56,512 bases of DNA from a virus: positions 1 through 56,512 of IMG/VR virus record IMGVR_UViG_3300042868_007173; one strand, written 5' to 3'. A program made the translations under genes and the position numbers. The notes under the pieces are model-generated. The model ran no database searches and was not told the origin of the DNA. It worked only from the letters and a program-made list of their open reading frames with translations. Positions 16,701 to 26,000 of the stretch are shown one piece after another. Position 1 is the first letter of the stretch. Each line of letters opens with the position of its first letter.

Positions 16701-18060
16701 CTGCGCCTCCCGTTGGAATTGACGACCATTGCTTATATGTTGGAGTGCCAAACGCAGTATTTGTATTTAAAGATTGATTTAGATAGTACACAAGACCCCC
16801 TGCAACACCATTCATACCATTTATACCTGAAGTGCCTGCCGTTCCATTTGTACCAGATGTGCCAGTCGTCCCCGAAGTGCCACTAGTTCCTGACGTACCA
16901 GTTGTACCCGACGTACCGCTAGTGCCATCTATTGCAGAAGTGCCTGACGTACCAGATGTGCCGGTTGTACCTGATGTACCAGAAGTGCCGGTTGTACCTG
17001 ACGTCCCTGATGTACCAGAACTACCACTTGTACCATCTGTTGCAGAAGTTCCTGATGTACCAGTTGTACCTGAAGTCCCAGAAGTCCCAGATGTGCCAGT
17101 TGTACCAGACGTACCGGTTGTGCCAGAGCTACCAGAAGTTCCAGCCGTACCGCTTGTAGCACTTGAACCAGAACTACCTGAAGTTCCTGATGTGCCTGAA
17201 GTCGCTGAAGTTCCAGAAGTTCCAGAAGTTCCAGATGTACCTGATGCACCATCTAAGTTAACTGACCAGTTAGAATAAGTACCCGAACCAACTGTTCTAT
17301 TGGGTTCTGCAAATTGCAATTGCCCAGTTGTTGAATTATATGAAATAACTTCACACTCTTGGAAGTTTGTATTATCGTAAACAATAACTATTGATTGCGC
17401 AGGACTAAATGACAAATTTGTTCCTACAATCAAAGTTCCAGAATTACCTAAAGTAAATGTAGTGTTGGATGTAGTAAAATATCTATCCCCACTAAAACCA
17501 GAAGAGCCTGCTGTTCCTGATGTACCTGAAGTCCCAGTTGTTCCAGAAGAACCCGATGTTCCAGATGTTCCAGAAGAACCTGATGTACCTGAAGTACCAG
17601 AAGAACCCGATGTACCTGAAGTACCACTAGTACCAGAAGTTCCAGAAGTTCCAGAAGTTCCAGAAGTAGAAACATAACTAGCAACAAAATTATCTATTTC
17701 TACAATATCCCCTACGGTAAGAGGTGTATTTAAAATTACATTAAAACCATCTAATGATGTAAAATCTAATGGTGATAATTTAACACCATTAACAAATACA
17801 GCAAGCATCCCATTAACATATCCACTAGGAATATTAAAAACAGTTTGACCTTCATTTGCTATGAATGTATAAACTATCATGGCACTTGTACCAGCGAAAC
17901 CAGAAGTTCCACTTGTGCCTGATGTGCCGCTAGTACCACTTGATCCAGATGTACCAGATGTAATATTACCAACCGCATCAACGATACCATTGGTAGCTAC
18001 AAGAACTCCATTTAATTTCCTGATCTGAAATTCACCTGTTATTAAATTCTGTATTGCCAA
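13717..18060 (-). CDS. Giant Gly-Thr-Ser repeat tail fibre with S74 intramolecular chaperone
   Basis: A 1447-residue fibre. The N-terminus (MAIQNLITGEFQIRKLNGVL) likely attaches to the tail. Three main GTSGTSG-type tracts (about 30-60 and 130-190; 270-415; 590-770) alternate with globular beta modules. One module (RYFTTSNTTFTLGNSGT to VGSGTYSNWSVNL) is shared with the 612-residue fibre. Residues about 775-1345 form a large receptor-type region. The C-terminal S74 domain has SDARKK (Ser1350, Lys1355 at dyad spacing), IGVIAQETELVLPEVV and a terminal coiled coil. Trimerisation followed by self-release of about 98 residues is expected from the family. It is the largest protein in the window. Confidence 0.85.
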   Translation of the reverse strand: MAIQNLITGEFQIRKLNGVLVATNGIVDAVGNITSGTSGSSGTSGTSGTSGTSGFAGTSAMIVYTFIANEGQTVFNIPSGYVNGMLAVFVNGVKLSPLDFTSLDGFNVILNTPLTVGDIVEIDNFVASYVSTSGTSGTSGTSGTSGTSGTSGSSGTSGTSGSSGTSGTSGSSGTTGTSGTSGTAGSSGFSGDRYFTTSNTTFTLGNSGTLIVGTNLSFSPAQSIVIVYDNTNFQECEVISYNSTTGQLQFAEPNRTVGSGTYSNWSVNLDGASGTSGTSGTSGTSATSGTSGTSGSSGSSATSGTAGTSGSSGTTGTSGTTGTSGTSGTSGTTGTSGTSATDGTSGSSGTSGTSGTTGTSGTSGTTGTSGTSGTSAIDGTSGTSGTTGTSGTSGTSGTTGTSGTNGTAGTSGINGMNGVAGGLVYYLNQSLNTNTAFGTPTYKQWSSIPTGGAEQSVALNNVPNNTRTLIATYATDSGVPNVTTIPSGLWAWTTHFDINHNCDLAVDVELYKYTTGGVSTLLGTTNIDTEPVSSNTIKEFFTDLFLISQSLNATDRLYCKIYVLHNHGGNADINFYTEGISNYSFAQTTFNPPSGTSGTSGTSGIDGTSGSNGTSGTSGTSGTSGTTGTSGTSGENGTSGSSGTSGSSGTTGTSGTTGTSGTTGTSGTSGENGTNGTSGTTGTSGTSGTSGSSGVTGSSGTSGTSGATGSTGTSGTSGTSGATGSTGTSGTSGTNGATGTNGTSGTSGANGTSGTSGANGTSGTSGSSGVSPSVSGYLPLAGGTMSGNIAFSNGRKGLVGLYDPAQTQAIFAMGAAYVLTDGGASNVIGNLYGLAWSYNPDYGGAGNNPQSKAGLNHQLLLMQAGVTTAALGSGIWTSGAFTGAGTGLTGTAASLSIGGNAATATAAQNATFQTQNNATWGARIQLGGNGDPGAVANLAVVQATDGNLHMDNGTGKQMYLNYYRNGTIYLNGSTYFISANGSQYNGNSASATSATYLGAGGYIFRGGFSANCNTDFQNTPAGTYRYNGDEPSQTNNPGGTWWFIENFRHSNASNFWGTQVAWGWEDNANRLATRNITGNSFGGWVYYMNTAAYPYAANMNQYVRTSDSPTFSSIYTNDWIRMNTVYGLLCPGTNNAQLYANNGSYGAWKIEGFRNGYGGIEVGGLTNGNITLMFAQGSGEVGFHNNTYSWQFRWQNGTAYCHKGTYGGGTVATVFDTSNYASFLDAPNKAGTSYYQTNTWMQFNGAYGLYWPSQYGGHFSPNDLSSYTQFAIRGSKNGYSGIYDEHSAVAGIMYDASGNGGVYRQANGKWYWYYLLANSCMGVNGSTTSSSYGLYVTGAIYSTDNICAYSDARKKENVVTVENALEKVLKLRGVNYNRIDDDTKTRKIGVIAQETELVLPEVVTYAADVDEYSVMYGNMSGLFIEAFKEQQTEIQELKKLVNQLLNK
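15750..17680 (-). repeat. Gly-Thr-Ser tripeptide repeat tracts of the 1447-residue fibre
   Basis: Three coding tracts (about 15750-16290, 16820-17250 and 17500-17680) encode GTS/GSS/GTT triplets with occasional GEN, GAN, GAT and GID units. Synonymous codons are mixed from unit to unit. The complementary strand therefore reads as long open VPEVPDVP-type frames, which are shadows. Confidence 0.85.
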
Positions 18061-18072
18061 TGTAAAAACTTT

Positions 18073-18606
18073 TTATTGTTGAACAACTACCCTTATAAAT
18101 TCTTGATTGTAAAAAGGAACTGTTGACGCAACTGTTAATGATGCCGAATCTTTATCCCAAACAACTTGATTTCCGGTTGGGGTACCTGCTGTTAGTATAG
18201 TACCAACATCATTACCTTGTCTAAATGCATTTACGCATCTTTTTCCAACTGCTTCTGGGAAGTATATTGTAACAGAATTTTCAACTGCGTTAGATGAATA
18301 TTCAAATACGCTGAAGTTTCCGCCACCGCCCGGTATTACACCACCACCACCACCACCATTTCCTAATATATCAATTGCTATTTGTAATTTAGAACCACAA
18401 AGAGCATAAACATAATTAGATGTTCCCGGCAGTCCTGATAATGACTCATCAATACCATATTGTAAAGCTTTTCTTTCCATGTAAAGCTGTTGTGCTTTGC
18501 GTGGATCAATGCTTCCATTAAAAAATACATTTTGCTTAGGAATAGAATCATTCCATAAGTATTGCGAAATTTCCGCTATTGATACTACGGTTTGTGGATC
18601 TAACAT
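18073..18606 (-). CDS. Virion-type protein, fibre-operon member
   Basis: A 177-residue protein. The helical N-terminus (MLDPQTVVSIAEISQYLW) is followed by a poly-Gly linker near residue 80-95 (GNGGGGGGVIPGGGGN). The second half is beta-rich (NSVTIYFPEAVGKRCV, FYNQEFIRVVVQQ). It is 12 bases upstream of the giant fibre gene and 1 base downstream of the next structural gene. No known family; an adaptor linking fibre and tail is a reasonable guess from position. Confidence 0.6.
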   Translation of the reverse strand: MLDPQTVVSIAEISQYLWNDSIPKQNVFFNGSIDPRKAQQLYMERKALQYGIDESLSGLPGTSNYVYALCGSKLQIAIDILGNGGGGGGVIPGGGGNFSVFEYSSNAVENSVTIYFPEAVGKRCVNAFRQGNDVGTILTAGTPTGNQVVWDKDSASLTVASTVPFYNQEFIRVVVQQ

Positions 18607-18607
18607 A

Positions 18608-19126
18608 TTAGAAGAAATATGATTGGTTAGTAGAAATATATGTTGCTCTATTTAATGCAGCTTGTGCTGAATAAATATCAGATGCAAATGTAATTGCTTG
18701 ATCTGCGCTATCAATTTCAACTCTAAGTATTAATTTAGTTTGATACCAATTCGTACTTGCGCTTAAATTTGAATTTGCAACTTGACTTTCTGTTAATCCA
18801 TAATAGAAAGTTTCATTGTATGCAGTAAATGCGAATGAAGTTGTTTTTGATGTAACCACCGCATTTGCAGAAGTTAACCATTGAACAGTAATACTTAATG
18901 CACTATCTTGTGATAATACATCTAAACTAATACTTGTATTTGCTAAAGGCCAATCAATATAAGTAGTAAGAGTACCAGCTGGAACTAACATAGTACCATT
19001 AGCTTGCAATAGATAAATTCTACGCTTAGCAATAGTAACATCAGAGCCTGTACTTGTATCTGTTAAAGTGATAACCGATGGTGTGCCACTATACTGGCTA
19101 GCTGTAAAATTCGGTACTAAAGGCAT
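18608..19126 (-). CDS. Beta-rich virion-type protein
   Basis: A 172-residue protein with alternating hydrophobic/Ser-Thr strands (PSVITLTDTSTGSDVTIAKR, ISLDVLSQDSALSITVQWL), typical of phage baseplate or tail-tip jelly-roll domains. There are no catalytic or metal motifs. It is the first gene after a TATATTTG promoter element, so it may head the fibre transcription unit, with the 177-residue protein 1 base downstream. Confidence 0.6.
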   Translation of the reverse strand: MPLVPNFTASQYSGTPSVITLTDTSTGSDVTIAKRRIYLLQANGTMLVPAGTLTTYIDWPLANTSISLDVLSQDSALSITVQWLTSANAVVTSKTTSFAFTAYNETFYYGLTESQVANSNLSASTNWYQTKLILRVEIDSADQAITFASDIYSAQAALNRATYISTNQSYFF

Positions 19127-19143
19127 TGTATTAAATTTTACAT

Positions 19144-19151
19144 CAAATATA
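19144..19151 (-). promoter_or_regulatory. Promoter -7 element for the fibre operon
   Basis: The minus strand reads TATATTTG, a match to TAnnTTTG, 18 bases before the ATG at 19126. The -33 region shows no TTTG. It lies in the short gap between the 25-codon gene and the beta-rich protein gene, where a new transcript for the fibres would start. Confidence 0.45.
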
Positions 19152-19168
19152 AGAAAAATATAGGAAAT

Positions 19169-19246
19169 CTACCCCATTTTTCTTTTCCTCATAGCTTTTT
19201 TGTGGATATTGAAGTAGGCTTGTTGTGCTTTTGACTTGTATGGCAT
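19169..19246 (-). CDS. Very small basic protein (25 residues)
   Basis: The reading frame encodes MPYKSKAQQAYFNIHKKAMR then KRKMG. The opening MPYKSKAQQAYF-H is a motif I associate with short basic proteins found in many phages, usually about 40-60 residues, so this copy is short. It has a proper ATG 10 bases from the next gene and sits between the ejection block and the fibres. Function unknown; its basic charge suggests nucleic-acid or virion binding. Confidence 0.55.
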   Translation of the reverse strand: MPYKSKAQQAYFNIHKKAMRKRKMG

Positions 19247-19256
19247 AATTTTAATA

Positions 19257-22200
19257 TTATTGATCTTCTTCTAAACCTAATATATCTTCCCAAGCTAATT
19301 TCAAATCTTCTTGCAAATATTCTTCTGGTTCTGGCCTTTCCCCAAATAGGTCTTTTTTAACCTTTTTGGTTGCAAGTGTTTTTATTTTACTTATGGCTTT
19401 CATCAAGTCCTCTTTTGAAATGTCTTTAATTGGCTTCAAAATTGTATTTTCACCCTCTGTAACTGGCACACCTTTTTGATATATATCGGTAACATATTTG
19501 CCTATTAACTTATCTCTTTGCTTTATAAACTCGTTAAATTCATCTTTTGTTACAGGGTTGCCAATTGGATTTTGTTTATAATTAACCATAAGGTTCTTAT
19601 CCATTGCACTTGATGTTTGAGTGTCTTTTAAAAGTGATTCTAAGTCCCTTTTATCGTACATTTTTTCATTTACCACTTTAATACCCATAAAGGCTGGTAT
19701 TCCTCTAGTTAAAATAGCTTCTGTGCCATCTATCTTCATTTGCTCTCTTAATTCCTTGATAAATAACGGCTCAAACAAGTCACTAGCTATTTGTCCTTTG
19801 TCATCTAAATTATACTGTTTACCTTGAAAATTCTGCGAAAACATTAAGTCCGCTGCTACACCTGTAAAAGGAGCTGCTTTACCTCTTGCAAACTTATAAG
19901 TTTCTGCTTTAGCATCAAATTTAACAGGCTTGCCGTTTATTACCTTATCCCTTAAAGTCATCATTGTTAAATACCTTACATAAGGCGTAAATCTACCAAA
20001 TACGTTATATGCCCACCCGTTTACAGAATCTTTTACTTGGGCAAATGATACACTTGTTGGGTCTGAATCTACTTCTTTATCAGGATCTAACGCCATTGCA
20101 GCCATAACTAAAACGCCCATTGCTATCCCATATGACGTTTCTCTCGCTGCATATTTTGCTACATCTTTAGTCATAGCTCTATAATAACCCTTATCTTTAC
20201 CTAAATTAACAGCATCGCCAAGCCCCATTATATTTAAAGAAGATGACATAAGTCCGGGCGCCCATACTAATGCAGATATAAGTGGATCTGATGATTTTAA
20301 AAAATTATGTATTTTACCTCTACCAGTAATGTTATTTGCATAACTTGCCAAACTTTTAAAATCTTCAATATTATTATCTAAGGTTTTCCCTTTAGCCATT
20401 AATCTTTCTGCACCTCTGATAAATATTTGCAACCTAAATTCATTACTAAATGCAGCAAAAATTCTTTCAAATGGAGATATTAGGTCTGATGCTTTGTATG
20501 TTTTAGTTTTAATTTCACCTAATTCTGTTTTTTCAGTAATCTTAAACTTCAGTTTATCTAACCAGTTTTGGCCGCCAAATTGCTCATTTGCAATTGATTG
20601 CCTAAATCCTTTTGGATCAATTAAATCTAGTCCAGATCTAGTTACCATATCTATTAATGGCTTATTTTCATAAATTTCAACTAATCTTCTTCTAAAATTA
20701 TTTTCGCTACCAAAAACCTCTATTTGCGATTTTAATCCTTTTGCTGTAGCTTTGATATTCATTGGGTTTAAAACAGCAATACCATTTTGAATAAATACAA
20801 CGGAGTTATCTATTCCCGCCTTCAATGCCTTTACAGTATTAAATCCTTCTTGAGCAAACTTCCCAGCTACAGCTACCCCTTTTTCAAAACCTCTTTTTGA
20901 CTCCATTTCTTCTCTAGCCATTTTGTTGGCGTACTCAAATTTTAAATTATCTAACTTATCACTCGCATCTAATAGCTTATTAAATAATTCTGGATTTTTC
21001 TTTTTTAATTCAGTATCATCTAATATGTTTATACGTTTTGGTTTTTTTGAATAATCTCCTTCTTTAATTCTTCTTTCAAATTCAGCTATTTGTGCTTCAA
21101 CATTTTTAATAGAACTTTCTAATCTTGTTTGATCTTTATCTTTTTTTACTTTGCCCTCATTCTTTAATTCATTAAATTCATTCCTAAGTGCTTTTTGTTC
21201 TTCCCTTAATTCTTCTAATTTTGGGCTGCTTATTTTTTCAGCTTTTTCTACTTCAAAATCCTTTTCTTCTATCCTTCTTTTTAAATCTTCTATATTTTTA
21301 GATACAGTTTTTTCTGCCTGTTTAATTCTTACGTCATCATAATACCCAGCTTGTCTTTTAGCTTCAACTAATTGCTTATTTAAATTAGCAATTCTTTGAT
21401 TTTTTCGTATTTCTTCCTTTTCAGTCTTTGGCTTTCCAGCTTTTACCGCTTCAATTTCATTAAGCAACTTTGCTTCTTTTCTTAAACTTTCAACTTTGTA
21501 TTGTAGTTCTGATTTTGTTGGTCTTGGCTCATTGTATTTGCCAGCAATCATATCTTGCACATCTTGCTTTGTGAGTCCAGCTAATTCCGTTCTTAATACA
21601 TCATGTATTCTAGTAACTAAATCTCCAAGATTTTCTACTCCTTCTTGAACATACAATCTTGCTAATTTTGCTACATCTGGAGCAATTTCAATAAATTCTT
21701 TTACGCCCGGCAATGGGACAGCATTAACACCATCTCTTCCCTCTCTAATATTCTTCAATTTCTGCCTAATATCTCCAATTACCTTGCTTCTTTCTTTTGC
21801 ATAATCTATTTTTTTACCCGTTTTACCCGTTACAGATTTCTTGGTTTCGTTTATCTCTCTTTGAGTTAATTCTTTTGCAGCTGCATCATTTACTTGCTCC
21901 CTTAACTTTTCTACTTCTTTCTCAAGCTTTGATATTTTTTCAAAATCTGCTTTTGTTTCTTCTTTTTGAGCTTTAGTCAATACATCTACTCCATTTCTAT
22001 TCATTTTATCAATGTAGTAATCAGAAATAGTTGTCATTGGTGCTGGCATACCCTTTCTTGCTTGCAATACTCTAGCCGCATCAGTACCAATTATATCATT
22101 TATTATTGTTAATCTTCTTTGTTTAGCAAGTAGTTCGTCTGTTGGATTCTCTGCTATTTTAGCATCCAATTCCATATTTAAAATCTTAACTACTTCTTGC

Positions 22201-22499
22201 TCAAACAAACTAACGGGACCACCATTTTCTAACTTATCAAGCAATTCATTTACATCTCCACCTTCCTTTAGCCATTCTTCAGCTTCTTGATTTGCCTTAA
22301 AATTGGTTATTACATCTGGATCATAGCTTTCCATATTAAGATATTGCCTTCTCATTTCATTAGCGGCTTTATTAATACCTCTAACCTCAGACTCTTCCCC
22401 AGCCAATTCGCCAGAAAATGCTTCTAAATTATTGGCTAAATACTCTTTAAGCTGTGCTTCGTTGTACTCAACTCCATCTATAACGTAAATGCAACCCAT
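19257..22499 (-). CDS. Large coiled-coil protein, probable ejection/internal virion protein
   Basis: A 1080-residue protein. Residues about 130-560 are highly charged with long coiled-coil stretches (KLEKEVEKLREQV, ELREEQKALRNEFNELKNEG). Residues about 560-850 look globular and partly membrane-active (GLMSSSLNIMGLGDAVN; hydrophobic IAMGVLVMAAMALDP). The rest is again charged. No family is recognised with certainty. Size, coiled coils and position beside a DdrB/ParB polyvalent protein and a gp14-like protein suggest it is packaged and injected with the genome. A transglycosylase or other enzymatic motif is not visible. Confidence 0.6.
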   Translation of the reverse strand: MGCIYVIDGVEYNEAQLKEYLANNLEAFSGELAGEESEVRGINKAANEMRRQYLNMESYDPDVITNFKANQEAEEWLKEGGDVNELLDKLENGGPVSLFEQEVVKILNMELDAKIAENPTDELLAKQRRLTIINDIIGTDAARVLQARKGMPAPMTTISDYYIDKMNRNGVDVLTKAQKEETKADFEKISKLEKEVEKLREQVNDAAAKELTQREINETKKSVTGKTGKKIDYAKERSKVIGDIRQKLKNIREGRDGVNAVPLPGVKEFIEIAPDVAKLARLYVQEGVENLGDLVTRIHDVLRTELAGLTKQDVQDMIAGKYNEPRPTKSELQYKVESLRKEAKLLNEIEAVKAGKPKTEKEEIRKNQRIANLNKQLVEAKRQAGYYDDVRIKQAEKTVSKNIEDLKRRIEEKDFEVEKAEKISSPKLEELREEQKALRNEFNELKNEGKVKKDKDQTRLESSIKNVEAQIAEFERRIKEGDYSKKPKRINILDDTELKKKNPELFNKLLDASDKLDNLKFEYANKMAREEMESKRGFEKGVAVAGKFAQEGFNTVKALKAGIDNSVVFIQNGIAVLNPMNIKATAKGLKSQIEVFGSENNFRRRLVEIYENKPLIDMVTRSGLDLIDPKGFRQSIANEQFGGQNWLDKLKFKITEKTELGEIKTKTYKASDLISPFERIFAAFSNEFRLQIFIRGAERLMAKGKTLDNNIEDFKSLASYANNITGRGKIHNFLKSSDPLISALVWAPGLMSSSLNIMGLGDAVNLGKDKGYYRAMTKDVAKYAARETSYGIAMGVLVMAAMALDPDKEVDSDPTSVSFAQVKDSVNGWAYNVFGRFTPYVRYLTMMTLRDKVINGKPVKFDAKAETYKFARGKAAPFTGVAADLMFSQNFQGKQYNLDDKGQIASDLFEPLFIKELREQMKIDGTEAILTRGIPAFMGIKVVNEKMYDKRDLESLLKDTQTSSAMDKNLMVNYKQNPIGNPVTKDEFNEFIKQRDKLIGKYVTDIYQKGVPVTEGENTILKPIKDISKEDLMKAISKIKTLATKKVKKDLFGERPEPEEYLQEDLKLAWEDILGLEEDQ

Positions 22500-22509
22500 T
22501 ATTTATATA

Positions 22510-23010
22510 TTATTGTTTTGACAAATATCTATCAAATTCTAAAATAGCTGCTTCATTTGTACCACATCTATTGTAACGACTAATCAAATCACCATAAGCT
22601 CCTACCGCTTTTAATTGGATAGTAACAAACTGCTGTAAGAATATACCTACTGCGCAATCTTCTTCTTCAGCTTCTTGGTAGAATTTTTTGTATTGGTTAT
22701 ATACATCTAATTCCATATCATAAGCTACCTGTAAAGCTGTTGCGATTGAGTCAATTTCATCTTCAATTGCATCTATTTTTGGCACATCTGCCACATCACC
22801 CATATCATTGATAAAATCAACAAATATTTGGTAATGGGTAAGTTCTTCTGCGCTTTCTGCTAGGAAGTACTTTTGACCTCCAAAAAAGCCTAATCTCTGT
22901 AATTGGTTAGCAATATGCTTCCAAAGGTTAGACTGGTACAATTCGGCATATATAGCCTTTTGCAAGCCCTTTTTCATACTAGGGCTTAATAAATTTTTTA
23001 CGTTGGGCAT
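22510..23010 (-). CDS. Ferritin homologue
   Basis: A 166-residue four-helix protein of ferritin length. AEELTHYQIFVDFINDMGDV (residues 54-73) aligns by memory with the E. coli FtnA segment containing Glu50 and His53. Candidate ferroxidase ligands are Glu23, Glu56, His59 and Glu100, and the QQF-VTIQ segment keeps the equivalent of Gln127. The acidic site-C residues of FtnA (Glu126, Glu129, Glu130) are replaced by Ile, Lys and Ala. It may therefore oxidise or bind iron, or be a structural shell derived from ferritin. The gene lies between two giant ejection-type genes: its start overlaps the upstream stop by 13 bases and it ends 10 bases before the next gene. Confidence 0.8.
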   Translation of the reverse strand: MPNVKNLLSPSMKKGLQKAIYAELYQSNLWKHIANQLQRLGFFGGQKYFLAESAEELTHYQIFVDFINDMGDVADVPKIDAIEDEIDSIATALQVAYDMELDVYNQYKKFYQEAEEEDCAVGIFLQQFVTIQLKAVGAYGDLISRYNRCGTNEAAILEFDRYLSKQ

Positions 23011-26000
23011 TTTATTTGAATTTTTAATTTTTCTATAATAAGGTCAAAGTTACGATCTACAAATTCTTTTTTAGCATTTTCCTTAGCTTTTTTACTAGCC
23101 TTAGTAACCGCCTCTTTATAATATTTTACTGCTTGGCTTTCGGTAGGCTTTGGCTTTGACTTTGGCTTTGGCTTTGTTTTTTCAATGGCTTCCTGCTTTC
23201 CAATAGCCTCTTTACCGCCTCTTGTACCAATTGCTTTTTGTTCTGCTGTTTCATTATATTCTGTTTTAAATATTTGTTGTATTGCTTCTTTTTTAGATAC
23301 GCCTTTTTGAGCTTCTTCAAACATAGTTGCAGGCTTATCTTTTACGGCATCTGCATATTTTGCAAATTCCGCAGCTATCTCTTTTTGACTTCCAATGTTC
23401 AATATTTTTGCTATTGCTATTGCCGTAGGTGAAAATGTGTCATTTGGGGTTTTGCCTTCATTAAACATATCTGTCTGACTAAGCCAATTATCAAAATTAC
23501 CTATACCGCTTTCATTAAAAGAATTAATAGCTATAATAGCTTCTTGAATTTGAGGTGTTATGCTTTTTTCTGAAGTTGTAGAAAAAATGCTTGGCAAAGA
23601 CTTTCTTAATCCTTCCTTTTGTGTGTAAGATAAACTTTCAAATAAATCTGGTAACGCTACATCTCCTCCGTCAAATAAAAAGTGCTGAACCACTGCTTCC
23701 AAATCCTTTGCACCAGCTTCTGTCAATGCCCCATCTTTAAATAATGTATTCCTCTGCGACTGATTCAAGTAAGGGCTTAGTAATTCTAATATTTTTTTGG
23801 AATTATCCCTAAGTGATTTATTAAGCGTATCATCCCCTTTAAATAAAACATCTGATATTCTACCCTTTAACTCAAAAGGCATTCTTCTTGTTATTGAAAC
23901 AGGATCTAATCTTCTTTTACCACCAGTTTCTAAATCCTTAACATCATAGTTACCTAATTCAATAGCCCCAACATCCGAAACAGCAATTTCTCTTACAAGT
24001 ACTGGATTACCCATGCTTTCAACTTGCTCTTTTGTAAATCCAAATTTTTCTGCATTATTTGCAAGATCATTTTTATATTGAGCATTACCTCTCTTATAGC
24101 CTTTTCTTAACCCGGCAGACCTGTTATTACCTTGTATTACCTCTCCTCTTTCATTGACCACAGGAGAACCACTGTAAGCATTTGTATTTTCTCCCAATTC
24201 TTCAAATCTTGGGTTGTTCGCGAAACTTTCTTCCGCTTGCAAACTACCTACATCATTTCTATTCTTAGGCTGCGCTTCTGGTATAAAATGCAAAGGGTTT
24301 CTAATTCCATTTTCATGGGAAGGCTGTATAGTTTCAGCTTCAACCAATTTATACTTAAAAGGTAGAGATACATCGTTAGTAAATCTAACTTCACCATTAT
24401 TACCTACTTCACCTTTTTGCTTTTCATTTCTATTATACTCAATACCATCTTTAGTGAATTTACCTTCTTTTCTTCTTTTTTCAGCTTCACCACTTAGTAA
24501 TAATTCTGTTTCAGCTAATTGTTTGTTAGTTTCTTCTTCTTTTGTTATTTCGGCTACTTCTGGTTCTTCTACTTCAACTTCTTCCTCTTCTTCAAATTCT
24601 TTAGCTTTCCCTTCTTTTTGTTCTTTCTTTGATAAGTCTTGTTCTCTTAATAAATTACCATTCTTATCTACTCTTATTAATTTAATGCTCGTCTTGTCTG
24701 GATTTTTTTTATTTTCAATAAATCCACCAACAACATAATCTTTTTTAAATATATTAATAACATCTCCAATTTTTGCATTTTCAAAACCATTGTTTTTCAA
24801 ACTAACCATATCAGTAAATAGCTTCACAAAACTTTTTGGATAAGTTAAACTATAATAATCTTTATCTTCTTCTAAAACTTTTGGGTTTGCTTTTAAATCT
24901 TTAGCATTATAAACTTTTACTTCTCCTTCCTTTGGTATTACTTCTGCTGCTTTTGTTTTTACTTCAGTTGGTTTAACTTCTTCAGTTACTTCAACTTCAG
25001 TAGGCTTAACTTCTTCTAACGCAGCTAATTCTGCATCATATTTAGCATTTATTTCCTTATTTTTAGATATTAATTTTTCATTTTCCTCTTTAGTCAAATT
25101 TAATGACAATGGAGGTTCCGCTGCTAATTCTTCTTTTCTTCTTTTTTCTATATCAGAAACTTCAGGCGCTGGCTTAATTTCTGCTTTAATAATTTCCTTT
25201 GTACCTACCGGCTTTCCTTGCAATGCTTCAAATTCAGCTTGAGTTACTTCTTCTCCATCTACTATATATTTTTTACCTCCAAATTCTTTTGATGGCTTCT
25301 TTGCAATGTTATATACTTCTGAATCTAATTTTTTAATTCTTTCTTCGTTGGCTTTTATTTCTTCATCTATACCTGCATGATAAGCTACGTCTGTATTTTG
25401 TTTTTGCTGAAGTAAATTTTGGTTAGCTTGGTTTATGTCGTTTCTCTCAACCAATAGCTCAATTGATTTCGCTCTACTTTCGCCCGTTACTGTTTCAGGT
25501 ATTTTATTTGCAACTTGTGCTGCCTTTTCTGCAAAAACAATACCTTCTTGGTACTGTTCAGGAGTAATAACATTATTAGCTAAATCTCTATCTAAATTTT
25601 TAACTGCTTTTTGAGTACCTATTTCAACTCCTTGTGTAACAATATCCTTAGCAGATACTTTATTACCAGAAGTTACTTTAGGGTTTTCTAAATTATCTTC
25701 GTATTGCTTAATCTGATTTTCTAAAACATCTGCTTCTTTTTGCTTGCCTTCCTTTCTTAAAATCTTAGCATTAGCACCCATAGCGTTAAGTAAAAAACCA
25801 ACGCCAAAACCAATTCCACCAGACGTACCTACGCCATCTAATATATCTTGGTTAATATTATATATATCTTTTGCTGTCTTATTAGAATAAATTTGCTGCA
25901 ATACCTCTGTTGTCATTTCCTCAATACCACCCGTAAGACCAGCAACACCTTTTGTTTTAATATAGTTAGCTACGCTTCCTCCTGTTGTATTATTAAATCT

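Noticed and set aside
15750-17680. CRISPR-like array
   Set aside because: The repeats are codon-scale units in a fibre gene, with no unique spacers and no conserved 25-40 base repeat.
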